NCBI GenBank assembly: GCA_026391675.1
Contig: JAPLDQ010000035.1
Coordinates: 124,001-188,000 of the forward strand
Direction: 5' to 3'
DNA length: 64,000 nucleotides
Origin: Bacteroidota bacterium
GTDB taxonomy: Bacteria; Bacteroidota; Bacteroidia; Bacteroidales; JACABE01
Part shown: in pieces, positions 34,816 through 44,063 of the stretch
Position numbering within the stretch: the first letter of the stretch is position 1
How the letters are laid out: each line of letters opens with the position of its first letter
Notes under the pieces: generated by a model
Seen by the model: only the letters and a program-made list of their open reading frames with translations
Told to the model about the DNA's origin: nothing
Databases searched by the model: none
Position numbers and translations under genes: made by a program

Positions 34816-35103
34816 ATGAAAAAGTACACTTGGTTTAAAATCAGTTTATTTATAAGTTTTGCAGTAACAATATGCGCTGTCCTCTTTAAAATAATGCACT
34901 GGCCCTACGCTGATATCCTGTTTACAACCGGCACCCTCATCAGCTTAATTTATATCATGATAGCCCTGACTGATATTTACCAGACCGAAAATAAAACAAT
35001 AATCGAAAAACTCTTATGGCTGTTGGGTTTTATTTTCCTTTCATTTATTGCAGGATTTATATATTACTTTATCGTAATTAAACCAAAATACAGATTACAG
35101 TAA
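34816..35103 (+). CDS. two-helix membrane protein with GldL-like HWP motif
   Basis: The 95-residue protein has three hydrophobic stretches. The motif LFKIMHWPYADILFTTG between the first two resembles the 'FKIMHWPGA' signature found at the N-terminus of gliding-motility protein GldL and many small Bacteroidota membrane proteins. It is far too short to be GldL. Its role is unknown. It is in the same direction as the preceding secreted protein and may form a transcript with it (90 bp gap). Confidence 0.6.
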   Translation: MKKYTWFKISLFISFAVTICAVLFKIMHWPYADILFTTGTLISLIYIMIALTDIYQTENKTIIEKLLWLLGFIFLSFIAGFIYYFIVIKPKYRLQ

Positions 35104-35353
35104 TTCCTGCCTGCAGCTGTATACAATATTAGTATAAATGCCAATAATGCTTTCCGGCTTTGCAAAACAGGCTAACTGAATAATACTGCTAAAGCTTGCC
35201 TGATTAACGTTTCATCTATGAGTCTTTATACTACGTATCTTTATCTGCAAGATTTCTTGCAGTCATCAGTAGTTGGCAAGGCAAAACTTTCCTTTTAACA
35301 AAGTTTAATCCATTTTAAGTACTGAAATATTTTTGAAAATCTTTCTAAAATTC

Positions 35354-35485
35354 AATTTTTTGTTCAATTTTAAAAATCAGAACTTGCGTTCCCTGTCAAA
35401 AACCATACGTTCATAAAGTCAAAAGCCTGTTTCATACAATTTTTCCCTTTTGGGTATTTTATCGTTATATATTTGCACTGATATT
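35354..35485. repeat. 132-bp promoter-bearing repeat, copy B
   Basis: Colinear with copy A (33931-34062), same length, with the identical core starting TACGTTCATAAAGTC. It puts a common control region in front of the toxin-like RHS gene and of the secreted protein at 34078. Confidence 0.85.
35449..35475 (+). promoter_or_regulatory. promoter in copy B, for the RHS gene
   Basis: TTTG (35449-35452), 15 nt, TATATTTG (35468-35475). It lies 57 bp before ATG 35533. Same geometry as in copy A. Confidence 0.55.
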
Positions 35486-35532
35486 GACCAATTTAATAGC
35501 GTCATAAAACTAATATTTACTAAAATTTCTAA

Positions 35533-38500
35533 ATGATGAAAAAAGTTACAAAAACTAAAAAGTTAAAAGTCTCCTTTTTAATTATGTTAATAATTATCAC
35601 AGGATTGACACAAGCACAGCAAAGCAATTCAAACCTTTTGTTGCCAACTTATCTGTTAACAAATAGCTTAACATCAGGTGATTCAACTTTCCCACAATTA
35701 GATTTTAATCAAATTGTTGGTACGATTAATGGCACTTATACTGTAAATGATAATGGTGCTGCAATTTACTCAATTCCTATATTAATTCCACCAGGTTCCG
35801 GTGGTATGCTGCCTTCTGTAAGTATCGATTATAACAGCCAATCAGGTGATGGTTGGTTAGGAAAAGGATGGTCGATTTCTGGTTTATCTTCAATTTCACG
35901 TATGCCAAAAACATTTTATCTGGATAATAGAGTAGAAGGCATAAAATTTAATAATACGGATCACTTTGTATTAGACGGTAATGTATTAATTCCAATAAAT
36001 GGTAATAATGGTGATAATGGAACAGAATACAGAACAGAAGCTGAAACTTTTTCTCAGATTTTCTCTTTTAGTGCAAATGGTTCAGCTGAACCTGATTATT
36101 TTATTGTTCATACAAAGGATGGAAGAACAATAGAATATGGTAAATCAACTGATTCAAGGCAGAAATTAAATGGCCTGAATAAAACTTTAGCCTGGCATAT
36201 GAACATTATTTCAAATGCAAATTCCAATTACATTCGTTATAATTATATAAACGATATTATTAATGAAAGGTTTAAACTTGATTTTATTGAATATACCGGA
36301 AATTATAATGCTTCTATTCTACCATATAATAAAATTAAATTTAATTATATAAATGATTTCCCCAATGATAATACGAATACACCAAATAATAGGATTTCAT
36401 ACATTTATGGTTGCAAATTATCCCAAAAAGAAATTATAAATGAAATCTTGGTTTATAACGAAGGGAATTTAGTCAGAAAATATTCATTCAATTATATCAA
36501 TGAATTTAAAACATTATTAAAAAAAATTACTTTATCCGATGCTAACGGATATTCATTTAATCCCACTATATTTAACTATACAAATAGAGGAATAACTTCT
36601 TTTGCATTTTTACCAGCTGTAGCTTTTTATACACCTGCAAATGGAGGTTGGAACGAAGATCACCCAAGATTTACAGCTGATGTAAATGGTGATGGAATGG
36701 AAGATATAGTCGGCTTTTCAGAGGATCATGTTTATGTATCATTATCCAATGGTCAGGCTTATAATCCTCCACAAATCTGGTATTATTATGGATTTTGTCA
36801 TGGACAGTATAGTGGACATTGGCAGGCAGTTGCCAACGATCCTAATATTGATGAAACTCAACCCAGACATCTGATAGATGTAAATGGAGATGGTATGGCA
36901 GATATTGTTGGATTTGCTGCTGATGGTGTTTATGTGGCTTTATCTACCGGTAGTAGTTTTAGCCCAATGACTTTATGGATTGCTGGTTTTGGCTCTGGTG
37001 CAAATTCAGGTCATTGGTGTAATGATATTAAATATCCCAGATTTATTGTAGATGTAAATGGTGATAAATTACCGGATATAGTTGGATTTGCAGAAGGTAG
37101 TGTAAAGGTTGCTTTAAATACAGGATCAAATTTTATTTCTGCACCTCAATGGGATATGAGTTTTTGGGGGAATAACGGTAATTTTTGGTACACAAATACA
37201 TTTATCGCAAATGCATTTCATTCCGGACAATGGTATATAAGGACAATGGCTGATGTTAATGGTGATGGACTGGCAGATATTATCGGGTTTCACGAATATG
37301 ATGTATATGTTTCATTATCGAATGGTATAAATGGTTTTTCTCCTGCAACACCCTGGATTCATCATTTTTGTCATAATGCAAGTGTTGGAGGTTGGAACAC
37401 AAATACAAATCCCAGATATGTAATAGATTTGAACGGTGATGGCATGGCTGATATTATTGGCTTTAGTAATCAGGGGGTTGAAGTAGCTTTATCGAATGGA
37501 TTAAATCAGTTTATACTTCAAAATAACTGGAGTTCAGAATTCTGCACCGGTTCTACAATAAGCTGGTCTAATAATAGTGAACGTCCAAGAGTAATGGCAG
37601 ATGTCAATGGCGATGGCTTACCTGATATCGTCGGTTTTGGAGAACCTTATGCAGTAGCATCCATTAATACCGGGCATTCATTTTTACCTTTTTTTCTTGC
37701 TGCATATATAGGAATTGGTTTTAATTTTACAACTCATATCAGGGGAACAACTGATGCCAATGGTGATGGAAGAGCAGATATTATTACATTTGGTCATAAT
37801 AATGTTAATACGATTATTTCACAATTAGACGATGATAGGAAAATTCAAAAAATCAGAAATGGTTTGGATTTTAAAATTCAATTTTCATATAAACCTCTGA
37901 TTAACAATACGACTGTATATTCATACAATGGACATGAATCTTATCCTTTCCTGAAATTTTCCAGTTCATTTAAAGTTGTTGATGTTGCCTATGTTGAAAA
38001 TGGAATTGGTCTGTTATATAATAACACAAATTATCAATACTATGATGCAATAGCTCATTTAAAAGGGAAAGGTTTTTTAGGATTTAAAAAAATTACTGCT
38101 CAAAGTTATGATGCTTCTACCCTATATTCATCTTTTATTAAAAAAAATGAAATTAATTACAACTATTGTTTTAAATATCTTTCTCAATCGATTGAAAATG
38201 GGAATGGCGCTGTAATAACAACAGATTATGATTATATAATTGATAGTTGGCCCAATAAACGTTATTTACAAAAATTATGTATTTCAAATTCTTTAGATGC
38301 ATTATCAATGAATAAAATAACAAAAGATTATTGTTTAGAAACATATCCATCTTATGATGGCTATGGAAATCCCCAAACAATAATTACAAAATCTTATGAT
38401 ATTTCAAATGGAAATTCTTTGGAATTAACACAAACCGAAGAAATTCATTATTCAAGTGCAGGAAGCTGGTGCTCTTTTAAGCCAGATTACGTTAAAACAA

Positions 38501-41500
38501 CAAAGGAAATTCCTAATGAAACTCCAAATATCAGAAAAAATGCATATATTTATGATAGTAATAATGGTAATCTTATTGAAGAAAAAATAGATGTTGCTGA
38601 TACAAAAGAAATTAGTATTAGTTATAATAATTTTGATGTATTTGGCAATTCATGGACAAAAAAAGTAACAGCTCCATTTGCATATCCTCCATTAACAAGT
38701 TTATTATATAATTATGAATATAGTGATATTTATGGAAGGTTTCTGAATAAAATGACCAATCCAATAGGCCAGATTGAAACTTTTTCATATGAGCCAAAGT
38801 TTGGTAATTTAATTAAGAAAACAGATATTGACAAAATCATTACCCAATTTGAATATGATAGCTTTGGGAGATTAACAAAACAAAAAAATATTTCTGATGG
38901 AACTTTTACCCAGTTTAGTTCTAATTGGGAAACTTCAACAAGTCAAAATATTCCATCAACTACATTATATAAATTTATTACTACAACTTCATGTGAGCCT
39001 AATTTACCGGTTATTACATTATATGATAAATTCGAAAGAGAAGTTCAGCAGGAAATTATTAATTTAAATGGAAATAAAGTATTTACCAGAAAAGAATATA
39101 ATTCCAGAGGATTGATTGATAATATTTCTTTGCCATTTTTTAATTCAGTAAATATTTTATGGACAAATTCAACATATGATAATCAAAGCAGAAAATTACA
39201 TCAAAATAATCCGGATGGTTCTCAGATAATTACTAATTATAATGGGAAAATTACAACAACAACTTCATTAAAAAACGGACAATCACAACAACAAATCAAT
39301 GAAGTAAATTCTCTTCATCAATCTGTTAAAACTATTGACAATATGGGAAATATTGTAAAGAATAATTACTACAGTTCCGGATTATTAAAAGAAACCTGGA
39401 TTGATGGTATGAGTCCATATCAACACACAGTTATTACGTATGATTTACAAGGTAACAGACTAAGTATTTTCGAACCCAATAGCGGATCCACAACATCTGA
39501 ATATAATGCTTATGGTAAATTAACAAGACAAAAGGATGCTAAAGGCAATATAATTGAAATGAAATATGACCAATTGGGAAGAATAACATTAAAAACATTA
39601 GTTGAGGGAAGTATTGAATATTTATATGATGTTGAACCTCAGACACTAAACCCATTAAATGAATATGCCGGGAAATTATCATCAACTATTGCTCACTGGA
39701 ATAGTGGTGATATTACAAAAGAATTTTATTACGATAATTTGGGAAGAGAATATAAAACAAAGGAAATTATTGATGGTAAAATCTTTGAAGAAAATATGGG
39801 ATATGATATCTGTAGCAGACTTAATTCTTTGCAATTTCCAGATGGAATAACTATTAATAATAATTATAAAAATGGTGAATTATTTCAATTAAAAAATATA
39901 AATACTAATAAAATAATATGGCAATCTGATATAGAAGATAATTTCGGGAATATTTCTCAGTCCAGTTTTGGTGAAAACGGTATTACTTTAAACAAATACT
40001 TTGAAAATACAACCGGCAGGCTTACAGGTATTTATTCTTCTGATGGTACTAATGATATTCAAAATTGGGAATATGGCTATGATAATCGTGGGAATCTCTC
40101 ATACAGAAAAAATAATATTATCAATAACAAAGAAAATTTTACATATGACCAGTTAAATCGATTAATCAATATTAATAAAACGATGGGTAATAATTATAAT
40201 ATTCAATATGATAATTTAGGTAACATCGTTACAAACGATTATGTTGGAAACTATACTTATGATCCTTTACAAATTAATGGTATTACTCAATTAGATAATA
40301 ATCCGGGCTCAATTAATACCCCTCAGGATATTTTATATTCATCTTATAACAAAGCTTTGGAAATTAATGAAAATACGAATAATTATTCATTAAAGATTAT
40401 TTATGGACCTGAATTTTCTCGTAAAAAATCAGAATATTATGAAAATCAAATACTAAAAAAGAATAAATATTTTATTCTTGGTAATTATGAAGTAGAAGAA
40501 AATCTGAGTACGGGAGAAATTATAAATAACCATTACATAATGGCAAATGATGATTTGGTTGCAATAAATCGTATTTCCAGTATAACAGGAGAAACAATGA
40601 ACTTTATTTTTAAAGATAATTTAAATTCATTTGATAGGGTAACCGATGAAAATGCTAATATATCAGATAGTTATAGCTATAATCCCTGGGGGAATCCACG
40701 GGATTATAATGACTGGGATTTGCCAGATAATACTACTCATTTGTTTTCAAGAGGCTTTACCGGACATGAGCATTTGGATAAATTTGCATTAATTAATATG
40801 AATGGCAGGCTTTACGATCCCTTGCTGGGTCGTTTCCTAAGCCCGGATAACTATATGCAAGCCCCTGATAACTCACAAAACTTTAACCGTTATAGCTATT
40901 GCATAAATAATCCGTTGAAATACACTGATCCAAGCGGAGAATTGTTTGGAATTGATGATGCTTTAGTACTGGGAACTATTGCTTTATTTTCCGGAGGTTC
41001 GAATTGTATTGCTAATCAAACCAATATTCATAATTTTTGGCAGGGATTAGGATATTTTGGAATAGGCGTTGCTTCTGCTGCTGCTGGATTAGGCGTTGGC
41101 AGTGCGGTCTCAGGTGCATTAAATTTTGGTGGATTCGCAGGTGGTGCAATTGTAGGTGCAGCTGGTGGTGGATCAGCAGGATTTGTAGGAGGAGCTGGAA
41201 ATTCATGGGCAAGTGGGACAAGTTTTTCTGATGGATTGAAAAGTGGTTTAATTAATGGTTTAATTGGTGCATTTATTGGTGGAGCATATGGGGGTTTAGG
41301 AACTGGAGTTGATGCATATGAAAGTGATGCTAATTTTTGGAATGGATCAGCTGATAATTTAACAGTGAGTAATGCAACCACTGCTGAATCTGAAGTTGGA
41401 GGCAGTGAAGATAATAAAGCAGTTATTTTGAATGAAGATATTCCTGCAGGAGCTAAACCAACTGAGACAGGTAAGATTGCAGAGACTGCTAAAAATCCTA

Positions 41501-41889
41501 ATTACGGGAAATTTGGGAAGACCAGAGTAGATAAAACAGGTAAACCTAAAACACATTATGGAGTAGACTATGTTGGCAAGGTAGGAGATAATGTTTATGT
41601 AATGTATGATGGAAAAGTCATTTATGTTGGTAATTCCAAAGATTATGGACCTAATTTTGTCAGAACTTCATCAATGATTAACGGTAAAAATTATAATGTT
41701 GATTATGGTCATATGTCTCAAAGTGCTGTTAGCCTTCATCAGAATGTTAATTCAGGTCAATTGATAGGAAAAATGGGGAGAGAAGGTAATTTATATGGAA
41801 CTTCTTTCCCAACACATGTTCACATTGCTGTTTGGCGACCTGTTCAAGGTAATCCGTGTATGGGTTATGTAATGCCTAGTTGGAAATAA
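35533..41889 (+). CDS. SpvB/VCBS/RHS-repeat polymorphic toxin with C-terminal M23 peptidase
   Basis: The 2118-residue protein has a signal peptide ending near LTQAQ (residue about 29). SpvB-like N-domain (about 45-220: FPQLDFNQIVGTINGTYTV, SIPILIPPGSGGMLP). Seven FG-GAP/VCBS-like repeats follow (about 370-760, 'DVNGDGxADIVGF...VALSNG'). RHS/YD repeats come next (about 1000-1750), then the RHS core signature (MNGRLYDPLLGRFLSPDNY ... NNPLKYTDPSGE, 1756-1800). After it come a Gly-rich hydrophobic segment (about 1835-1915) and an M23 domain with all expected residues: His2008 and Asp2012 (HYGVD), His2060 (YGHMS), His2095 and His2097 (THVHI). It is predicted to cleave peptidoglycan cross-bridges. 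The two genes downstream are immunity candidates. Confidence 0.93.
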   Translation: MMKKVTKTKKLKVSFLIMLIIITGLTQAQQSNSNLLLPTYLLTNSLTSGDSTFPQLDFNQIVGTINGTYTVNDNGAAIYSIPILIPPGSGGMLPSVSIDYNSQSGDGWLGKGWSISGLSSISRMPKTFYLDNRVEGIKFNNTDHFVLDGNVLIPINGNNGDNGTEYRTEAETFSQIFSFSANGSAEPDYFIVHTKDGRTIEYGKSTDSRQKLNGLNKTLAWHMNIISNANSNYIRYNYINDIINERFKLDFIEYTGNYNASILPYNKIKFNYINDFPNDNTNTPNNRISYIYGCKLSQKEIINEILVYNEGNLVRKYSFNYINEFKTLLKKITLSDANGYSFNPTIFNYTNRGITSFAFLPAVAFYTPANGGWNEDHPRFTADVNGDGMEDIVGFSEDHVYVSLSNGQAYNPPQIWYYYGFCHGQYSGHWQAVANDPNIDETQPRHLIDVNGDGMADIVGFAADGVYVALSTGSSFSPMTLWIAGFGSGANSGHWCNDIKYPRFIVDVNGDKLPDIVGFAEGSVKVALNTGSNFISAPQWDMSFWGNNGNFWYTNTFIANAFHSGQWYIRTMADVNGDGLADIIGFHEYDVYVSLSNGINGFSPATPWIHHFCHNASVGGWNTNTNPRYVIDLNGDGMADIIGFSNQGVEVALSNGLNQFILQNNWSSEFCTGSTISWSNNSERPRVMADVNGDGLPDIVGFGEPYAVASINTGHSFLPFFLAAYIGIGFNFTTHIRGTTDANGDGRADIITFGHNNVNTIISQLDDDRKIQKIRNGLDFKIQFSYKPLINNTTVYSYNGHESYPFLKFSSSFKVVDVAYVENGIGLLYNNTNYQYYDAIAHLKGKGFLGFKKITAQSYDASTLYSSFIKKNEINYNYCFKYLSQSIENGNGAVITTDYDYIIDSWPNKRYLQKLCISNSLDALSMNKITKDYCLETYPSYDGYGNPQTIITKSYDISNGNSLELTQTEEIHYSSAGSWCSFKPDYVKTTKEIPNETPNIRKNAYIYDSNNGNLIEEKIDVADTKEISISYNNFDVFGNSWTKKVTAPFAYPPLTSLLYNYEYSDIYGRFLNKMTNPIGQIETFSYEPKFGNLIKKTDIDKIITQFEYDSFGRLTKQKNISDGTFTQFSSNWETSTSQNIPSTTLYKFITTTSCEPNLPVITLYDKFEREVQQEIINLNGNKVFTRKEYNSRGLIDNISLPFFNSVNILWTNSTYDNQSRKLHQNNPDGSQIITNYNGKITTTTSLKNGQSQQQINEVNSLHQSVKTIDNMGNIVKNNYYSSGLLKETWIDGMSPYQHTVITYDLQGNRLSIFEPNSGSTTSEYNAYGKLTRQKDAKGNIIEMKYDQLGRITLKTLVEGSIEYLYDVEPQTLNPLNEYAGKLSSTIAHWNSGDITKEFYYDNLGREYKTKEIIDGKIFEENMGYDICSRLNSLQFPDGITINNNYKNGELFQLKNINTNKIIWQSDIEDNFGNISQSSFGENGITLNKYFENTTGRLTGIYSSDGTNDIQNWEYGYDNRGNLSYRKNNIINNKENFTYDQLNRLININKTMGNNYNIQYDNLGNIVTNDYVGNYTYDPLQINGITQLDNNPGSINTPQDILYSSYNKALEINENTNNYSLKIIYGPEFSRKKSEYYENQILKKNKYFILGNYEVEENLSTGEIINNHYIMANDDLVAINRISSITGETMNFIFKDNLNSFDRVTDENANISDSYSYNPWGNPRDYNDWDLPDNTTHLFSRGFTGHEHLDKFALINMNGRLYDPLLGRFLSPDNYMQAPDNSQNFNRYSYCINNPLKYTDPSGELFGIDDALVLGTIALFSGGSNCIANQTNIHNFWQGLGYFGIGVASAAAGLGVGSAVSGALNFGGFAGGAIVGAAGGGSAGFVGGAGNSWASGTSFSDGLKSGLINGLIGAFIGGAYGGLGTGVDAYESDANFWNGSADNLTVSNATTAESEVGGSEDNKAVILNEDIPAGAKPTETGKIAETAKNPNYGKFGKTRVDKTGKPKTHYGVDYVGKVGDNVYVMYDGKVIYVGNSKDYGPNFVRTSSMINGKNYNVDYGHMSQSAVSLHQNVNSGQLIGKMGREGNLYGTSFPTHVHIAVWRPVQGNPCMGYVMPSWK

Positions 41890-41907
41890 GCTCTTAAAAT
41901 TTATTTT

Positions 41908-42504
41908 ATGAGAAATTTAATATTATTTGGTTTTTTATCTTTGATCTTATTCAAATCATTGGGTCAGGATAGTTCTGATTACATTAGAACATATAAATTT
42001 GGTAATTATACGATAAAAACTGCTTATTGTAAAGAGAATCCAAGCATTGAAATAATTCAAAACGGGAATACAATTTATTATGATTGTTCTGGAGAGGGTT
42101 ATGGTTATACTGACATTGATACTTTAACAATAAATTCAGATAAATTACAAGACTTTATTTTCTGTTATAAAATGGAAGATTATACTATTGTGGGAATATT
42201 TGTTTCTACAGATAAATCTCCTTTTTATAGAGATGTAGATATTGTCTACGTATTTGCCCCTGATATATATGGTTACTATGAATATAAAAAAGGTGAAATT
42301 TTAAAGATATATATTCTTAAAGATATAAACAAAGATGGTAAAAGAGAATTAATAACGAATGTTATTGAAAGAAAAGGGCATACTTATCCTATCAAAAATT
42401 TTACTGATACTATTTCTAATAAAGAAATAATGGAAAGAATCGAAGGCAAAATTAAAGAACCTTTTAGCAGAGCGATATTTTTGGATATTCCTGATAGTAA
42501 TTAA
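41908..42504 (+). CDS. secreted protein after the RHS toxin, immunity candidate
   Basis: The 198-residue protein has a signal peptide (FGFLSLILFKSLGQ), so it is exported to the compartment where an M23 toxin would act. It contains an EF-hand-like acidic turn (DINKDGKREL) of the VCBS/XAC2610 type. The gene begins 18 bp after the toxin stop. No family is recognised firmly. The immunity role is inferred from position and export, not from sequence. Confidence 0.6.
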   Translation: MRNLILFGFLSLILFKSLGQDSSDYIRTYKFGNYTIKTAYCKENPSIEIIQNGNTIYYDCSGEGYGYTDIDTLTINSDKLQDFIFCYKMEDYTIVGIFVSTDKSPFYRDVDIVYVFAPDIYGYYEYKKGEILKIYILKDINKDGKRELITNVIERKGHTYPIKNFTDTISNKEIMERIEGKIKEPFSRAIFLDIPDSN

Positions 42505-42537
42505 TAATGAAAAATTCAATCACAAAATAAATTAATT

Positions 42538-43173
42538 ATGAAAATACAATTATTAAATTTATTATTTCTTATCTGCATTTTTTCATATCAAGCAGACAAA
42601 AATAAAGGGAAAGCTCTCTTAAATAATAATATTGAAAATGGTTCAAATGTAAAATCGAGAAATACAACTTATCAAAATCTTAAATTTAAACCAGATACAT
42701 CAATAAATGGAATTTCATTAATGAATCCAAGAAGTATCCATAATTCTTTTGGTAATCTAATGCAATATATAGACAATGACAAAGATATACCTTATGTTTT
42801 GATTTTAAGTATTGATAAAAAACAATATCTAAAATTATCATTTCATCCTGGCAGTATTAAAAATGAATTTAGTTACTTCGAAATTGGAATTTTGAAAGAT
42901 AAATTATTAAATAAAAAAAACAATGTTGTATCAAAATATAAAACATTTATAACAGAGAACAATATTAAAATTGGCATTTCAAAAAATGTATTTTTTAAAT
43001 ATAGAAATAAGCAATTTCTCAAAACTAAAAATAAGAACTTATATACTTACGAGATTGATAACTTCATGAGTTCTGCTTTTCTTAAAGCATATAATATGCC
43101 TTCTTATAGTGCAAAATATAGATTTAATAACGACACTTTAGTTCAATTTGAGTTTGGCTTTGATTATCCATAA
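42538..43173 (+). CDS. exported protein after the RHS toxin, second immunity candidate
   Basis: The 211-residue Asn/Lys-rich protein has an N-terminal hydrophobic signal (LLNLLFLICIFSYQ). No family is recognised. Gap of 33 bp after the previous gene, same strand. It could be a second immunity protein, an orphan immunity gene left from an earlier toxin tip, or a secreted accessory protein. Confidence 0.5.
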   Translation: MKIQLLNLLFLICIFSYQADKNKGKALLNNNIENGSNVKSRNTTYQNLKFKPDTSINGISLMNPRSIHNSFGNLMQYIDNDKDIPYVLILSIDKKQYLKLSFHPGSIKNEFSYFEIGILKDKLLNKKNNVVSKYKTFITENNIKIGISKNVFFKYRNKQFLKTKNKNLYTYEIDNFMSSAFLKAYNMPSYSAKYRFNNDTLVQFEFGFDYP

Positions 43174-43271
43174 ATTACTAATAATGAAGAATTTATGTGA
43201 TGATATATTCTCTAAAATTGGCCTTTCGATTTTTTATAAAAATTAATTATTAAAAACAAAATACAAATATC

Positions 43272-43745
43272 ATGAAAAAAACAATTACAATTTTATGTGT
43301 GTTTTTGCTTCTACAAATAGCAGCATTAGCACAAACTGTTTACTATAGTTATGATGCAAATGGTAACAGAGAGCACAGGTGGATAGTACAACCAATTGCA
43401 CCACCTCAAAATAATCTTATAACTAATAATTCAAACAGCGTTGAGGCTGATATAAAAAGCCTTTGCCTTTCACAAAACAATAATGATAAAAAAATGAGTG
43501 AAGGAGACATCAGGTTATTCCCAAATCCGGTAAAGCAGATATTAAATTTACAGTTCACCGGAAACAGCAGTTCAGAAGGATGCAGTCTTCTACTTTACGA
43601 TGGAACCGCTAAATTATTTTATAGTACTGTCTCTCTTTCAAACCTTACCGCAATTGATATGCAGGAAATCAAAGCAGGAAGTTTTTTTGCAGTACTTGTC
43701 ACTAAAGAGGGTAAAAGGTTGTTCTGGAAAATGGTGAAACAATAA
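43272..43745 (+). CDS. small T9SS protein with an RHS-like YD fragment
   Basis: The 157-residue protein has a signal peptide ending AALAQ. The next stretch TVYYSYDANGNREHRWIV is a single YD-type repeat fragment like those in RHS proteins. The last 75 residues are a T9SS type A sorting domain (IRLFPNPVKQILNLQF ... SFFAVLVTKEG). It sits behind the RHS toxin and its immunity candidates. It may be a remnant of a longer RHS protein or a small partner secreted by T9SS. Confidence 0.75.
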   Translation: MKKTITILCVFLLLQIAALAQTVYYSYDANGNREHRWIVQPIAPPQNNLITNNSNSVEADIKSLCLSQNNNDKKMSEGDIRLFPNPVKQILNLQFTGNSSSEGCSLLLYDGTAKLFYSTVSLSNLTAIDMQEIKAGSFFAVLVTKEGKRLFWKMVKQ

Positions 43746-43812
43746 TGCAAACGCTCCTATTCATTATATTAAGGAGTTAAATGAATACATCCTCAAAAAA
43801 TGGGTAATAAAT

Positions 43813-43956
43813 CACTATTGACCTACTAAACTAATTGGACTAAAGTCCTTCAGCTAATTACATTCATTAGCCCCAGCCTTAAGGCTGGGGCTAATGAATA
43901 ACTCGGCTAACATGGGCTTTAGCCCAAATATTAAATAATCTACCCGGTCAATAGTG
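43813..43956. mobile_element. REP/MITE-like nested palindrome
   Basis: Ends are an 11-bp inverted repeat: CACTATTGACC (43813-43823) and GGTCAATAGTG (43946-43956). Inside are GGACTAAAGTCC (43837-43848), a perfect palindrome with 19-bp arms centred at 43880/43881 (TTCATTAGCCCCAGCCTT and its complement), and GGGCTTTAGCCC (43914-43925). It is non-coding. Such GGACTAAAGTCC/GGGCTTTAGCCC clusters are typical of Bacteroidota REP elements mobilised by TnpA_REP transposases (from memory). Confidence 0.7.
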
Positions 43957-43980
43957 TTAATGAATAATAATTTTAATGAA

Positions 43981-44007
43981 AAGAGCCCGCCAAATCAGCG
44001 GGCTCTT
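43981..44007 (-). terminator. terminator with 10-bp perfect arms
   Basis: AAGAGCCCGC (43981-43990) and GCGGGCTCTT (43998-44007) around a 7-nt loop. Read on the minus strand it is followed by TTTT; it is downstream of the minus gene ending at 44064. Confidence 0.7.
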
Positions 44008-44063
44008 GTAGTTTAAAATTTTAATATTCAGTAAAAAAATGCAAATCAGCAAATAGCGGGCTT

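Larger units (their letters stand above)
35104..35532. other. gap upstream of the RHS gene
   Basis: 429 bp without an ORF. It contains CTGCAAG/CTTGCAG around 35248-35265 and then the 132-bp repeat copy B (35354-35485), which carries the probable promoter of the RHS gene. Confidence 0.6.
43746..44063. other. gap with palindromic element and terminator
   Basis: 318 bp: CTCCT/AGGAG weak inverted repeat near 43750, the 144-bp nested palindromic element (43813-43956) and a 10-bp-arm terminator (43981-44007). No ORF. Confidence 0.7.

Noticed and set aside
41012..41381. Minus-strand and alternative-frame ORFs across the Gly-rich segment of the RHS gene
   Set aside because: They overlap the real frame over low-complexity GGA/GGT codons, and their products are Pro/Leu/His-rich without signals or motifs.
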